Of a stretch of DNA of 64,000 nucleotides, positions 27,939 to 35,748 are shown piece after piece. Made by a program: the position numbers and the translations under genes. The first letter of the stretch is position 1. Each line of letters starts with the position of its first letter. This DNA comes from Granulosicoccus sp036478565. GTDB taxonomy: Bacteria; Pseudomonadota; Gammaproteobacteria; Granulosicoccales; Granulosicoccaceae. Below the pieces are notes generated by a model that saw only the letters and a program-made list of their open reading frames with translations, did no database searches and was not told the DNA's origin. The stretch is from positions 3,658,001 to 3,722,000 of the forward strand of contig OZ245050.1 in assembly GCA_965224525.1 (NCBI GenBank), in the 5' to 3' direction.

Positions 27939-28226
27939 ATGCGCATGTGGTGCCATATTTATCGCAGTTCCATAAAAGACGGGTTATTTGTGTGGCTGAG
28001 AGACGATGACGGACTCAGCAACTTGCCAGCACCGGTACTGAAACAACTTGGAGAACCCGAGTTGGCCATGAGCATCGAGCTGAAGGCGTCTCAAAAACTG
28101 CCTCAGGAAGACGCTGAGGCGGTACTTGCCAATCTGCAGAACCAGGGCTACCACGTACAAATGCCGAACGACATCGAACCTCTTATCGAGGCAATTATCC
28201 GCGATACGCACAAGCCTGCTCACTAG
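27939..28226 (+). CDS. YcgL domain-containing protein
   Basis: 95 residues from the ATG at 27939, with GGAG just upstream; the frame is open further 5' but over the hslR start. 'CHIYRSSIKDGLFVWLRDDD' at the N-terminus and 'LKASQKLPQEDAEAVLANLQ' match the small YcgL (DUF709) family. Its cellular function is unclear. The stop overlaps the htpG stop by four bases. Confidence 0.85.
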   Translation: MRMWCHIYRSSIKDGLFVWLRDDDGLSNLPAPVLKQLGEPELAMSIELKASQKLPQEDAEAVLANLQNQGYHVQMPNDIEPLIEAIIRDTHKPAH

Positions 28227-30271
28227 CTGCTGGTTTGCAGCGCAACAAACATCTCGTTCATACGTTTGACGAATCCGGCTCCATCATCCAGTTGCCCGCC
28301 GTCAGCCAACAGGGCCTGATCCAGCAACAAACGCGACCAGTCGGCAAATCGCTCATCATCCTGCTCCTTATCCAGCAGTTGAAGGATCGGATGAGTCGCA
28401 TTGACTTCCAGCACTGGCTTGCCAGCAGGCACATCATGACCGGCTTGCTTCATCAATTGCTGCATATGCAGGGCCATCTCATGCTCTGCCAACACCAGGC
28501 ATGCAGGCGACGTTGTCAAACGCGTAGAGGCTCGAACATCGCTGGTTTCCGCTTCCAGCACATCCTTGATGCGTTTGATCAACGGCTCTGCCTCAGCAGC
28601 CTGTTTCTCTTTCTCCGCCTTGTCTTCATCCGACTCGGTTGAGTCGGTTTCGATTGCAGTCAGATCGAGATCTCCCTTGGCAACCGACACAAACGACTTG
28701 CCATCGAACTCATGAAGGTAAGACATCATCCATTCATCAACGCGATCGTGCATCAACAACACTTCGATACTCTTCTCGCGAAAGATCTCCAGATGCGGAC
28801 TGTTTTTAGCGGCCTGATAACCGTCGGCGGTAATGTAGTAGATCTTCTCCTGTCCTGTCTTCATGCGAGCGGTATAATCGTCAAGGCTGGTCTGTTCCCC
28901 GACAACATCGCTGTTGGTTGTGTCGAAACGAAACAATCCGGCGACCTGATCCTTGTTGGCAAAGTCCTCACCCGGCGCCTCTTTCAGGCAGGCACCAAAC
29001 TCTGTCCAGAACGTTTTGTACTCATCCGGTTGCTTGTCGGCCAGTTTCTCCAACAACCCCAGTACACGTTTGACCGAGGCGTTGCGGATGCTCTCGATAA
29101 TCTTGTTATTTTGCAGAATTTCCCGCGAGACATTCAACGGCAGATCGTTGCTGTCGACCAGCCCACGCACAAAGCGCAGATAACGCGGCATGAGTTTCTC
29201 GGCATCTTCCATGATAAATACACGTTGTACAAACAACTTGATGCCATTCTTTTGCTGACTGCTGTCATATAAATCGAACGGCGCTTTCTTGGGTATGTAC
29301 AGCAATGACGTGTATTCCAGCTTGCCCTCAACCCGATTGTGGGCCCACATCAACGGGTCTTCAAAGTCGTGGCAAACCTGTTTGTAAAACTCGTTGTATT
29401 CCTCATCAGATATGCCAGACTTGGGCTTTGTCCACAAGGCGGAAGCCGCGTTGATCTGCTCCAGCTCTGCCTTCGGCGCGCTGTCTGTAACGCTGCTCTC
29501 GGCATCAGATGCGCTGTCGGCTGTCGTGTCAGTTGCAGCCTTGTCCGCATCATCAGCAGCGACATTATCTTCCGCGTCCGCGGTCGCAACCGCTGGCAAC
29601 TCACCCATCATCATGATTGGAAAGATGATGTGATCGGAATACTTCTTTATGATGCTTTTCAGACGCCAGTCGTTGACAAACTCCTTGCATTCATCCTTGA
29701 TATGCAGAACCACCTCGGTCCCACGTGAAGGCATGTCAACCTGAGCCAGTGAGTATCCGCCACTGCCATCAGACTCCCATCGCGTGCCTTCACCGACCTC
29801 GTCCCCTGCTCGCCGCGATGTCAAAACCACGCGATCAGCGACGACAAAAGACGAATAAAAACCAACACCAAACTGTCCGATCAGACTGGCATCCGTTTTT
29901 TGATCGCCTGTCAAAGAATCCAGAAACTGTTTGGTACCTGACTTGGCGATCGTGCCGATATTGGCCACAATTTCATCACGCGTCATACCGATGCCGTTGT
30001 CACTGATTGTGATCGTTTGCGCCTCTTCGTCAGCACTGACGACGATCCTTATTTCACTGTCGTCCTCAAACAGCGAGGCGTCCGCTAATGCCTCAAAGCG
30101 CAGCTTGTCGCACGCATCCGAGCCATTTGATATAAGTTCGCGCAGGAATATTTCCTGATTGCTGTAGAGCGAATGAATCATCAGCTGCAGCAACTGATTG
30201 ACCTCTGCCTGAAAAGGTATCTGCTCTTCTGCAGAGCTGGTATCGGAGGTAGTTTCTGTATTTTCCGTCAT
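28223..30271 (-). CDS. htpG: HtpG, bacterial Hsp90 chaperone, with a long acidic linker
   Basis: ATP-dependent dimeric chaperone. About 682 residues from the ATG at 30271 ('MTENTETTSD'); the frame is open to 30352 without family similarity. GHKL ATPase motifs 'LRELISNGSDACDKLRF', 'TISDNGIGMTRDEI' and 'QFGVGFYSSF' are intact, and the middle-domain catalytic loop 'LNVSREILQNNKI' (with its Arg) is present. Between the N and middle domains (residues about 227-269) sits an Ala/Asp/Ser-rich acidic insert ('EDNVAADDADKAATDTTADS'), much longer than in E. coli HtpG and reminiscent of the eukaryotic Hsp90 charged linker. A second acidic patch ('DSTESDEDKAEKEKQ') is in the C-terminal third. Confidence 0.96.
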   Translation of the reverse strand: MTENTETTSDTSSAEEQIPFQAEVNQLLQLMIHSLYSNQEIFLRELISNGSDACDKLRFEALADASLFEDDSEIRIVVSADEEAQTITISDNGIGMTRDEIVANIGTIAKSGTKQFLDSLTGDQKTDASLIGQFGVGFYSSFVVADRVVLTSRRAGDEVGEGTRWESDGSGGYSLAQVDMPSRGTEVVLHIKDECKEFVNDWRLKSIIKKYSDHIIFPIMMMGELPAVATADAEDNVAADDADKAATDTTADSASDAESSVTDSAPKAELEQINAASALWTKPKSGISDEEYNEFYKQVCHDFEDPLMWAHNRVEGKLEYTSLLYIPKKAPFDLYDSSQQKNGIKLFVQRVFIMEDAEKLMPRYLRFVRGLVDSNDLPLNVSREILQNNKIIESIRNASVKRVLGLLEKLADKQPDEYKTFWTEFGACLKEAPGEDFANKDQVAGLFRFDTTNSDVVGEQTSLDDYTARMKTGQEKIYYITADGYQAAKNSPHLEIFREKSIEVLLMHDRVDEWMMSYLHEFDGKSFVSVAKGDLDLTAIETDSTESDEDKAEKEKQAAEAEPLIKRIKDVLEAETSDVRASTRLTTSPACLVLAEHEMALHMQQLMKQAGHDVPAGKPVLEVNATHPILQLLDKEQDDERFADWSRLLLDQALLADGGQLDDGAGFVKRMNEMFVALQTSS

Positions 30272-30550
30272 GGCATTAGCTAGTTGAGTGTTTGGCCCGG
30301 TGACTGTACCTTCGCAATTCGTTGCCTTCTGACAACGGCGATTCGACAACACAAAATCCTGTTGATGAAACCAGCACTGGTACCGCGCGAGCGCTATCTG
30401 CCTGGTGCGACCCTAAAATGAGGTTGGTTAGCGCGCAATTCAAGAGCACGGCTCAGCGGTGCTACAGAACCATGAAGCCACCCACGGCGATGCCGGGTAG
30501 GTAAATTCGCTTGCCAGACCCGGTTTTTACAGATTGAGCGATGAGAAAAC

Positions 30551-30901
30551 CTACAGCTTTTCCTTGATACGCGCCGCACGACCCGTGAGGCCGCGTAGAT
30601 AGTAAAGCTTCGCACGCCGAACATCACCGCGACGTTTGACTTCGACTCCGGCAACCAGCGGACTGTAAGTCTGAAAGACTCGCTCAACGCCTTCACCGTG
30701 AGAAATTTTCCGTACCGTAAATGCAGAATTCAGACCGCGATTGCGCTTGGCAATAACAACGCCTTCAAACGCCTGCAATCGCTCGCGCTCTCCTTCCTTG
30801 ACGCGCACCTGCACCACGACTGTGTCACCCGCTGAAAACTCGGGAAGGCTTTTTTCCATCTGTTCAGCGTTTATTTCGTCAATTATCTTGCTCATCGTCA
30901 T
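30551..30901 (-). CDS. rplS: Ribosomal protein bL19
   Basis: 50S protein at the subunit interface. 116 residues with 'FSAGDTVVVQVRVKEGERER', 'FEGVVIAKRNRGLNSAFTVR' and 'GVERVFQTYSP', ending 'RRGDVRRAKLYYLRGLTGRA', all standard. The ATG at 30901 overlaps the trmD stop (ATGA); a second ATG six bases in is possible. It is the last gene of the rpsP-rimM-trmD-rplS operon. The 279 bases between it and htpG hold nothing I can name. Confidence 0.97.
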   Translation of the reverse strand: MTMSKIIDEINAEQMEKSLPEFSAGDTVVVQVRVKEGERERLQAFEGVVIAKRNRGLNSAFTVRKISHGEGVERVFQTYSPLVAGVEVKRRGDVRRAKLYYLRGLTGRAARIKEKL

Positions 30902-31662
30902 TGCTCACTGCTGCTGGATCCTGAGCCGCCGCTTTGCTGCTCAAGATGCTGTAAATATTGTCTATCCGACGCACTCAAGTCTGCTTTGTCAAGCAGCTCT
31001 GGGCGGCGGGCCCTGGTTCTTTCAAGTGCTTGCTGACGTCGCCAGCGAGCAATCGCTAAATGGTTGCCAGACAACAACACCGCTGGCACACTTCTTTCGT
31101 CGTACTTCTCCGGCCGCGTGTAGTGCGGACAGTCCAGTAAGCCCTCATTGCCAAAAGAGTCCTGCAGCGCAGACTGCGGATCACCCAGCACTCCCGGCTC
31201 CAGCCGCGTGACTGCATCAATCACGGCCAGCGCAGCCACTTCCCCACCACTCAGCACATAATCGCCAAGCGAAATTTCTCTGTCGACAGCCATCTCGACA
31301 ACCCGTTCGTCAATCCCTTCATACCGCCCGGCTACCAGAATTAATGCCCCTTCCGTTTGCCACCGTTCTGCAAGCGGCTGGTCGAACACATCACCCTGCG
31401 GTGACAAATAAACCACCTCGGCATCGGGCAGTTGCTTACGCAAATGCGAGATCGCCGCAATCAGAGGCCCCGGTTTCATAACCATGCCAGGTCCACCGCC
31501 AAAGGGTCGATCATCGACCGTTCGGTGCTTGTCCGTCGCCCATTGCCTCGGATTTGCGCAAACCAGCTCCAATTGGCCTGTTGTAATTGCTCGAGCAAGC
31601 ACGCCGTACTGCAACGCGCCTTCAATCATTGCCGGAAATAATGTGACAACGCCAACACGCAT
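30898..31662 (-). CDS. trmD: tRNA (guanine(37)-N1)-methyltransferase
   Basis: SPOUT-class enzyme making m1G37 in tRNA, which prevents +1 frameshifting. 254 residues. The trefoil-knot SAM site is seen in 'YLSPQGDVFDQPLA', 'LVAGRYEGIDERVVE' and 'ISLGDYVLSGGEVAALAVID'. The catalytic Asp is in the C-terminal part ('PHYTRPEKYDERSVP'). It is preceded by rimM (one base away) and overlaps rplS by four bases. The Ser/Gly/Gln-rich C-terminus is unconserved. Confidence 0.97.
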   Translation of the reverse strand: MRVGVVTLFPAMIEGALQYGVLARAITTGQLELVCANPRQWATDKHRTVDDRPFGGGPGMVMKPGPLIAAISHLRKQLPDAEVVYLSPQGDVFDQPLAERWQTEGALILVAGRYEGIDERVVEMAVDREISLGDYVLSGGEVAALAVIDAVTRLEPGVLGDPQSALQDSFGNEGLLDCPHYTRPEKYDERSVPAVLLSGNHLAIARWRRQQALERTRARRPELLDKADLSASDRQYLQHLEQQSGGSGSSSSEQ

Positions 31663-31663
31663 G

Positions 31664-32233
31664 TCAGAAATCCGGATCCCAGTCGACCGTGATCAACTGA
31701 CTTTCCATATTCACTTCAGTGATCACCGACTGCATGATCCACGGCACCAGAACTTCAGCGCCAGCTTTGCTACCTGCCCGCTCGTCGCGAACCACCAGAA
31801 CATCATTTGCACCGGTTTCAAACAACCGGGCTACTGACCCGATCTGACCACCATCGACTGTCTGCACGGCCATCCCCAGCAAATCAGTCCAATAATACTC
31901 ACCGGGTTTTGATGCCGGCAAGTCTGCTCGCTTGACCGCTATTTGCGCACCGACAAGACGACTTGCAGCCTCCGGCGTATCGATTCCCTCTAGCCTGACG
32001 ACAATGGTTTTCCCTTGCGGTCGGCCATCAAGAACCTTGATCTGTTGCCACTTTCCGTTGCGGCCAAGCCACCACTGCTTGAAGCGGACTATGTTATCTC
32101 GCGGACTCGTATCAGAATGAACCTTCAACCAGCCTTGCAGACCATACAGAGCGGTGATCCGGCCCAGCGATATATCCGGGGCGGCAGTTTTAGCAGCAGC
32201 GGTTATCTGCGAGCTGTCCTCAGGCTGCTGCAT
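31664..32233 (-). CDS. rimM: 16S rRNA processing protein RimM
   Basis: Binds S19 and helps mature the 30S head. 189 residues. The N-terminal beta-barrel starts 'ISLGRITALYGLQGWLKVHS', and the PRC-barrel half contains 'GEYYWTDLLGMAVQTVDGGQ' and 'VLVPWIMQSVITEV'. The start overlaps the rpsP stop by 14 bases, so translation is coupled. About 17 extra residues precede the conserved start. Confidence 0.95.
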   Translation of the reverse strand: MQQPEDSSQITAAAKTAAPDISLGRITALYGLQGWLKVHSDTSPRDNIVRFKQWWLGRNGKWQQIKVLDGRPQGKTIVVRLEGIDTPEAASRLVGAQIAVKRADLPASKPGEYYWTDLLGMAVQTVDGGQIGSVARLFETGANDVLVVRDERAGSKAGAEVLVPWIMQSVITEVNMESQLITVDWDPDF

Positions 32234-32477
32234 GCTCCGCGCGGTAGCCTTTTACAACCTTGCGTACACGATCGCTCATCTGAGCACCTACACCGATCCA
32301 GTAATCCAGACGCTCGACATCAAGCTGCACTGGCGTCGCGTCTCCGCGAGCTACTGGATTGTAGTAACCCAGCCGCTCAATATAACGACCGTCGCGCTTG
32401 GAGCGACTGTCGGTGGCAACGATGTGATAGAACGGTTGCTTTTTGGCGCCGCCGCGTGCCAGCCGAATGGTAACCAT
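32220..32477 (-). CDS. rpsP: Ribosomal protein bS16
   Basis: 30S protein, 85 residues from the ATG at 32477 ('MVTIRLARGGAKKQPFYHIV'). The frame is open to 32546, but that part contains the promoter. 'DSRSKRDGRYIERLGYYNPV' is the family signature. First gene of the rpsP-rimM-trmD-rplS operon. Confidence 0.97.
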   Translation of the reverse strand: MVTIRLARGGAKKQPFYHIVATDSRSKRDGRYIERLGYYNPVARGDATPVQLDVERLDYWIGVGAQMSDRVRKVVKGYRAEHAAA

Positions 32478-32545
32478 GTACTGAATCTCAAGTGTTAAAC
32501 GAGTCTTTACGCGCCAATCAGCACGCGGACCCAAGTGAACCGCCA

Positions 32546-32574
32546 ATTGTACGCAATTTATCCCATCGCGCCAA
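32546..32574 (-). promoter_or_regulatory. Sigma70 promoter of the rpsP operon
   Basis: On the minus strand TTGGCG (32574-32569), a 17-base spacer and TACAAT (32551-32546) give a good sigma70 promoter about 70 bases before the rpsP start. The rest of the 310-base gap to the GGDEF-EAL gene holds the 26-bp repeat and AT-rich sequence. Confidence 0.6.
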
Positions 32575-32589
32575 CCATCCCGATGTTAT

Positions 32590-32615
32590 GGGGTCGGACC
32601 ACAGTAAGCTATTGA
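32590..32615 (+). repeat. 26-bp dispersed repeat, copy B (intergenic)
   Basis: It begins GGGGTCGGACCACAG and ends AAGCTATTGA, differing from copy A (3534-3559, minus strand) at one position. Beyond the repeat, both copies also have a TTAGTGGTTT-like string downstream in the same orientation (within about 90 bases), which hints that a longer degenerate element is shared. It lies just upstream of the rpsP promoter. Confidence 0.75.
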
Positions 32616-32787
32616 TTAAGCAGAATATTTTTAACTAAATCAACGTTAGACAGTCCTTATCATCGCATTTTGCCTTTAATTTAGTGGTTTTAAGGACCAG
32701 GAGCGCATAGCGCAACCAAGGCACGTTATTGATTGTGTTTACGCAATTCAGGAGACACATAACATTCAATTTCGCCCGCCTCTCAAA

Positions 32788-35748
32788 TTAAGCTCTGCGA
32801 CGTAGTAATTGCTCTCTCTGGTTTTCAAGAAATGCAGTTGTCTGGTCTATCGGCAATGGTCTGCTTATCAGGTACCCCTGGATCTCATCGCAACCAAGTG
32901 CTGTCAAAGTCGCCAGTTGCTCATTTGTCTCTATACCTTCGCCAACTACCCGCAAATCCAGTGCATGAGCCATATTAATTATTGACTCGACGATAGCGCG
33001 GCTACGATCACTGTCGCCCATAGCCACAACAAAAGAACGATCAATCTTGACAGTATCCAGCGGTAAATCAGCCAATAGCGCCAGTGATGTGTAACCGGTG
33101 CCAAAATCATCCATCGATACCCCAATACCAGCATCGCGTAATCGGTCGAGTGCGCTGACCGCACACTCACGGCTTTCGATAACCGCGGTTTCTGTCAACT
33201 CTATTTCCACCGAACCTCGTCCCACACCTGCTTCCGCAACTGCGTCCACGATTTGACCTGCCAGCAAAGGATCGCGCAACTGCACGGGTGAAATATTGAT
33301 TGACACGCAAAGATCATCAAAACCAAGCGCATACCATAAACGCACTTGTTTAAGCGCAGAGGCTAGTACAAAGTCAAAAATCTCATCGATCAATCCATTC
33401 GCTTCAGCTACAGGAATGAAGTCTACTGGCGAGATAAAGCCCAGCTCTGTATGCCGCCAACGGAGCAATGCTTCAAGGCCTGTGACACGCCTTTTCGACA
33501 GATCGAACTTCGGCTGAAAATACAGTTCCAGTTCATTCTTCTTCAGCGCTACATGCAAATCTGCTTCCAGCCGGATATAGCTGCGCGATGCTTCATCCAG
33601 CTGCTCGGATGCAAAACTGTGTGACACTTTGTCCGGCCTTAAGGCTGCCTCATAGCGCACTCTCCCCGCGCTTTCCAACAGTGACTCAGCCGTCTCACCG
33701 CTTTGCGGATAAATGGCTATACCTATGTTGGCACCAATGTATACACGCTCATCGCCAATCTGGAAAGGCTCTGACAACAATCGTCGCAAGCGAGTTATTA
33801 CAGGCATGGCATTTTCGGCCTCTCCCAAGTCCGAAAGCATCACGCAAAACTCGTTATTCGTTATCCTCGATAGACTATGCTCGCTGGTAATATCGGATAT
33901 CAGGTCTGTGCTGCGCAGCCCTTCGTGCAACCGCGAGACAAAATCAATCACAAGTTCATCAACTGCCGCATGGCCAAAGGTAGATAGCAACCGCGACAAC
34001 TCGCGCAATTCAAACGACATAATTCCTATCCCTGTCTGAATTCGAGAAGCACGCTGTATCTCTGTATCAACCCGCTGCACAAACAAGGCGCGCATAGGCA
34101 CACCTGTCAACCCGTCGTACTGCCTGATCTTGCTCAGATCACTGTTACGCTGACGTACCAACGCTTCCAGCTCATACACTCGCATCTGGTCACTTGCTGC
34201 CAGTGATGTTCTGATTTCGGGGGCTGGCTCAGTTGCGCTTATAGAAACTACCTTGGGATCATAAACAACGGCTCGGTTTCGGCCACTCTGCTTTGCTGCG
34301 TATAACGCCTGATCTGCCTGATCCACCATTTCCGGACCGCTGCTCGCATGACGAGACAGATCGGCAACACCCAGACTCGCGCTCAACTCGCTAACTCTCA
34401 CATTCTGCAGCGTTGCAATCTCCATCACCGCATTACGAATCCGTTCAGCCACATCTAGAGCCTCCACGGCAGACAATCCTGGCATCAGCATCAAAAACTC
34501 TTCACCGCCGTAACGGCCAACGGTGTCGTACTCGCGGCACACATAATTCAATGTGCCCGCGACTGCCTGTATTACCTCGTCACCAACCGAATGGCCATAC
34601 GCATCGTTAACCTGCTTGAAGTGGTCGATATCCACCATGATGCAGCTTAGCCTGGTGTTTTCGCGACTGGCTTTCAGGAATTCCCGCTCGAGATTTTCCA
34701 TCAACACCCGACGATTAAACAACCCCGTGAGCGGATCACGAGTCGCCAATACCTCAAGCTCGCGATTCTTTGCATTGATATCATCCTGCGTTAACCTAAG
34801 TTCCCGTACAACATTGGCAAGCTCATGGTTTTTCTTCTCGAGAACCGTCACATCATCAAGCGTTACCAAAACTCCATGCTGCGACTCTTCCGCCCCGCCA
34901 ACCAGGGAGCAACTAATCATGAACAACCGCGATTCATCAGCATTGACACGCAAACGAACAGGTTTGTCAGAAATACCCAGCCCGCTGTGTAGAGTTGTCT
35001 CCCATGGTGCCTGCCAGTCATCGTCTTCCAGCCAGGGCCAGTCATCCAGTGTCTGCCCGAGCAGCTGATCTGATGGCACTCCAATCAAAAGCGCAGCCGA
35101 TGAATTAGCCATGACGATACGTAGTTTGTCATCCAGAATCACGACGCCTTCTGAAAATAGATTGAAGGCAGAATCAACCCGACCCGGCACTGCACGACCT
35201 GGATCCAGTTGTATCAAGGCTTTGGCAAAGAACATCCAGAACGCTGCAAAAGCACTCAGTGTCACGAAACCGAACCAGGCAAGATCTGCTCTCCAAATCC
35301 TCGCAGATTTGAAAATCACGCGCACATCACCCCAATTTTCATCATCGTCAAAAATCGGGACACTGACATGTGTCAGCGTGGACTCAGCCACAACCTGACG
35401 CAGCAATGATCGATTACCATACGCGGCTAGAATACTGCCGTCTGCTTCAACCAAAGCTGCAGCAGTAACATCGTCATTGTTCTCCACAAATACAGCCACA
35501 GCCTGCTCAACTGTACTTGCGCTATTGCTACTGGCCAATGTTGAGAGTTGCACCGCCAGAGATTGCGTGACAAGCGCTCTGGCATCGCGTAGTTCGACTC
35601 GATGATCTCCACGTAAACCCAGAAATTCCGCTAAAAAAAGTACGCTGAGCATCAATAGTACAATGCTCATGCTCATGCGCAAAGGACGCGAGTGCAACAA
35701 CACACCATATCGACGGCCAGGCAACCTTGCCAATATCGACCTAATCAT
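32788..35748 (-). CDS. Membrane GGDEF-EAL cyclic-di-GMP enzyme with PAS domain
   Basis: About 986 residues from the ATG at 35748, which has GAGGAA seven bases ahead; it overlaps the end of the giant gene by 8 bases. Two membrane helices (about residues 26-44 and 157-176) flank a periplasmic sensor loop, followed by a PAS domain. The first GGDEF is active-type ('RYGGEEF', residues about 412-418). A second GGDEF-like domain is degenerate ('RITNNEF' in place of GG[DE]EF). The EAL domain keeps its catalytic motifs ('GLEALLRWRH', 'MDDFGTGYTSLALL', 'VKIDRSF', 'VGEGIETNEQL'). So it could both make and break c-di-GMP. Position at the 3' end of the export operon suggests it controls the giant protein. 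Confidence 0.9.
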   Translation of the reverse strand: MIRSILARLPGRRYGVLLHSRPLRMSMSIVLLMLSVLFLAEFLGLRGDHRVELRDARALVTQSLAVQLSTLASSNSASTVEQAVAVFVENNDDVTAAALVEADGSILAAYGNRSLLRQVVAESTLTHVSVPIFDDDENWGDVRVIFKSARIWRADLAWFGFVTLSAFAAFWMFFAKALIQLDPGRAVPGRVDSAFNLFSEGVVILDDKLRIVMANSSAALLIGVPSDQLLGQTLDDWPWLEDDDWQAPWETTLHSGLGISDKPVRLRVNADESRLFMISCSLVGGAEESQHGVLVTLDDVTVLEKKNHELANVVRELRLTQDDINAKNRELEVLATRDPLTGLFNRRVLMENLEREFLKASRENTRLSCIMVDIDHFKQVNDAYGHSVGDEVIQAVAGTLNYVCREYDTVGRYGGEEFLMLMPGLSAVEALDVAERIRNAVMEIATLQNVRVSELSASLGVADLSRHASSGPEMVDQADQALYAAKQSGRNRAVVYDPKVVSISATEPAPEIRTSLAASDQMRVYELEALVRQRNSDLSKIRQYDGLTGVPMRALFVQRVDTEIQRASRIQTGIGIMSFELRELSRLLSTFGHAAVDELVIDFVSRLHEGLRSTDLISDITSEHSLSRITNNEFCVMLSDLGEAENAMPVITRLRRLLSEPFQIGDERVYIGANIGIAIYPQSGETAESLLESAGRVRYEAALRPDKVSHSFASEQLDEASRSYIRLEADLHVALKKNELELYFQPKFDLSKRRVTGLEALLRWRHTELGFISPVDFIPVAEANGLIDEIFDFVLASALKQVRLWYALGFDDLCVSINISPVQLRDPLLAGQIVDAVAEAGVGRGSVEIELTETAVIESRECAVSALDRLRDAGIGVSMDDFGTGYTSLALLADLPLDTVKIDRSFVVAMGDSDRSRAIVESIINMAHALDLRVVGEGIETNEQLATLTALGCDEIQGYLISRPLPIDQTTAFLENQREQLLRRRA

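Noticed and set aside
3534..32615. The two inverted 26-bp repeats as the ends of one large transposon
   Set aside because: The 29 kb between them is mostly conserved housekeeping genes in normal order, so they are independent copies of a small element.
32590..32625. A Tn3-family terminal inverted repeat (GGGG start, TAAG end)
   Set aside because: Only the outermost bases agree; the inner part and length do not, and there is no transposase.
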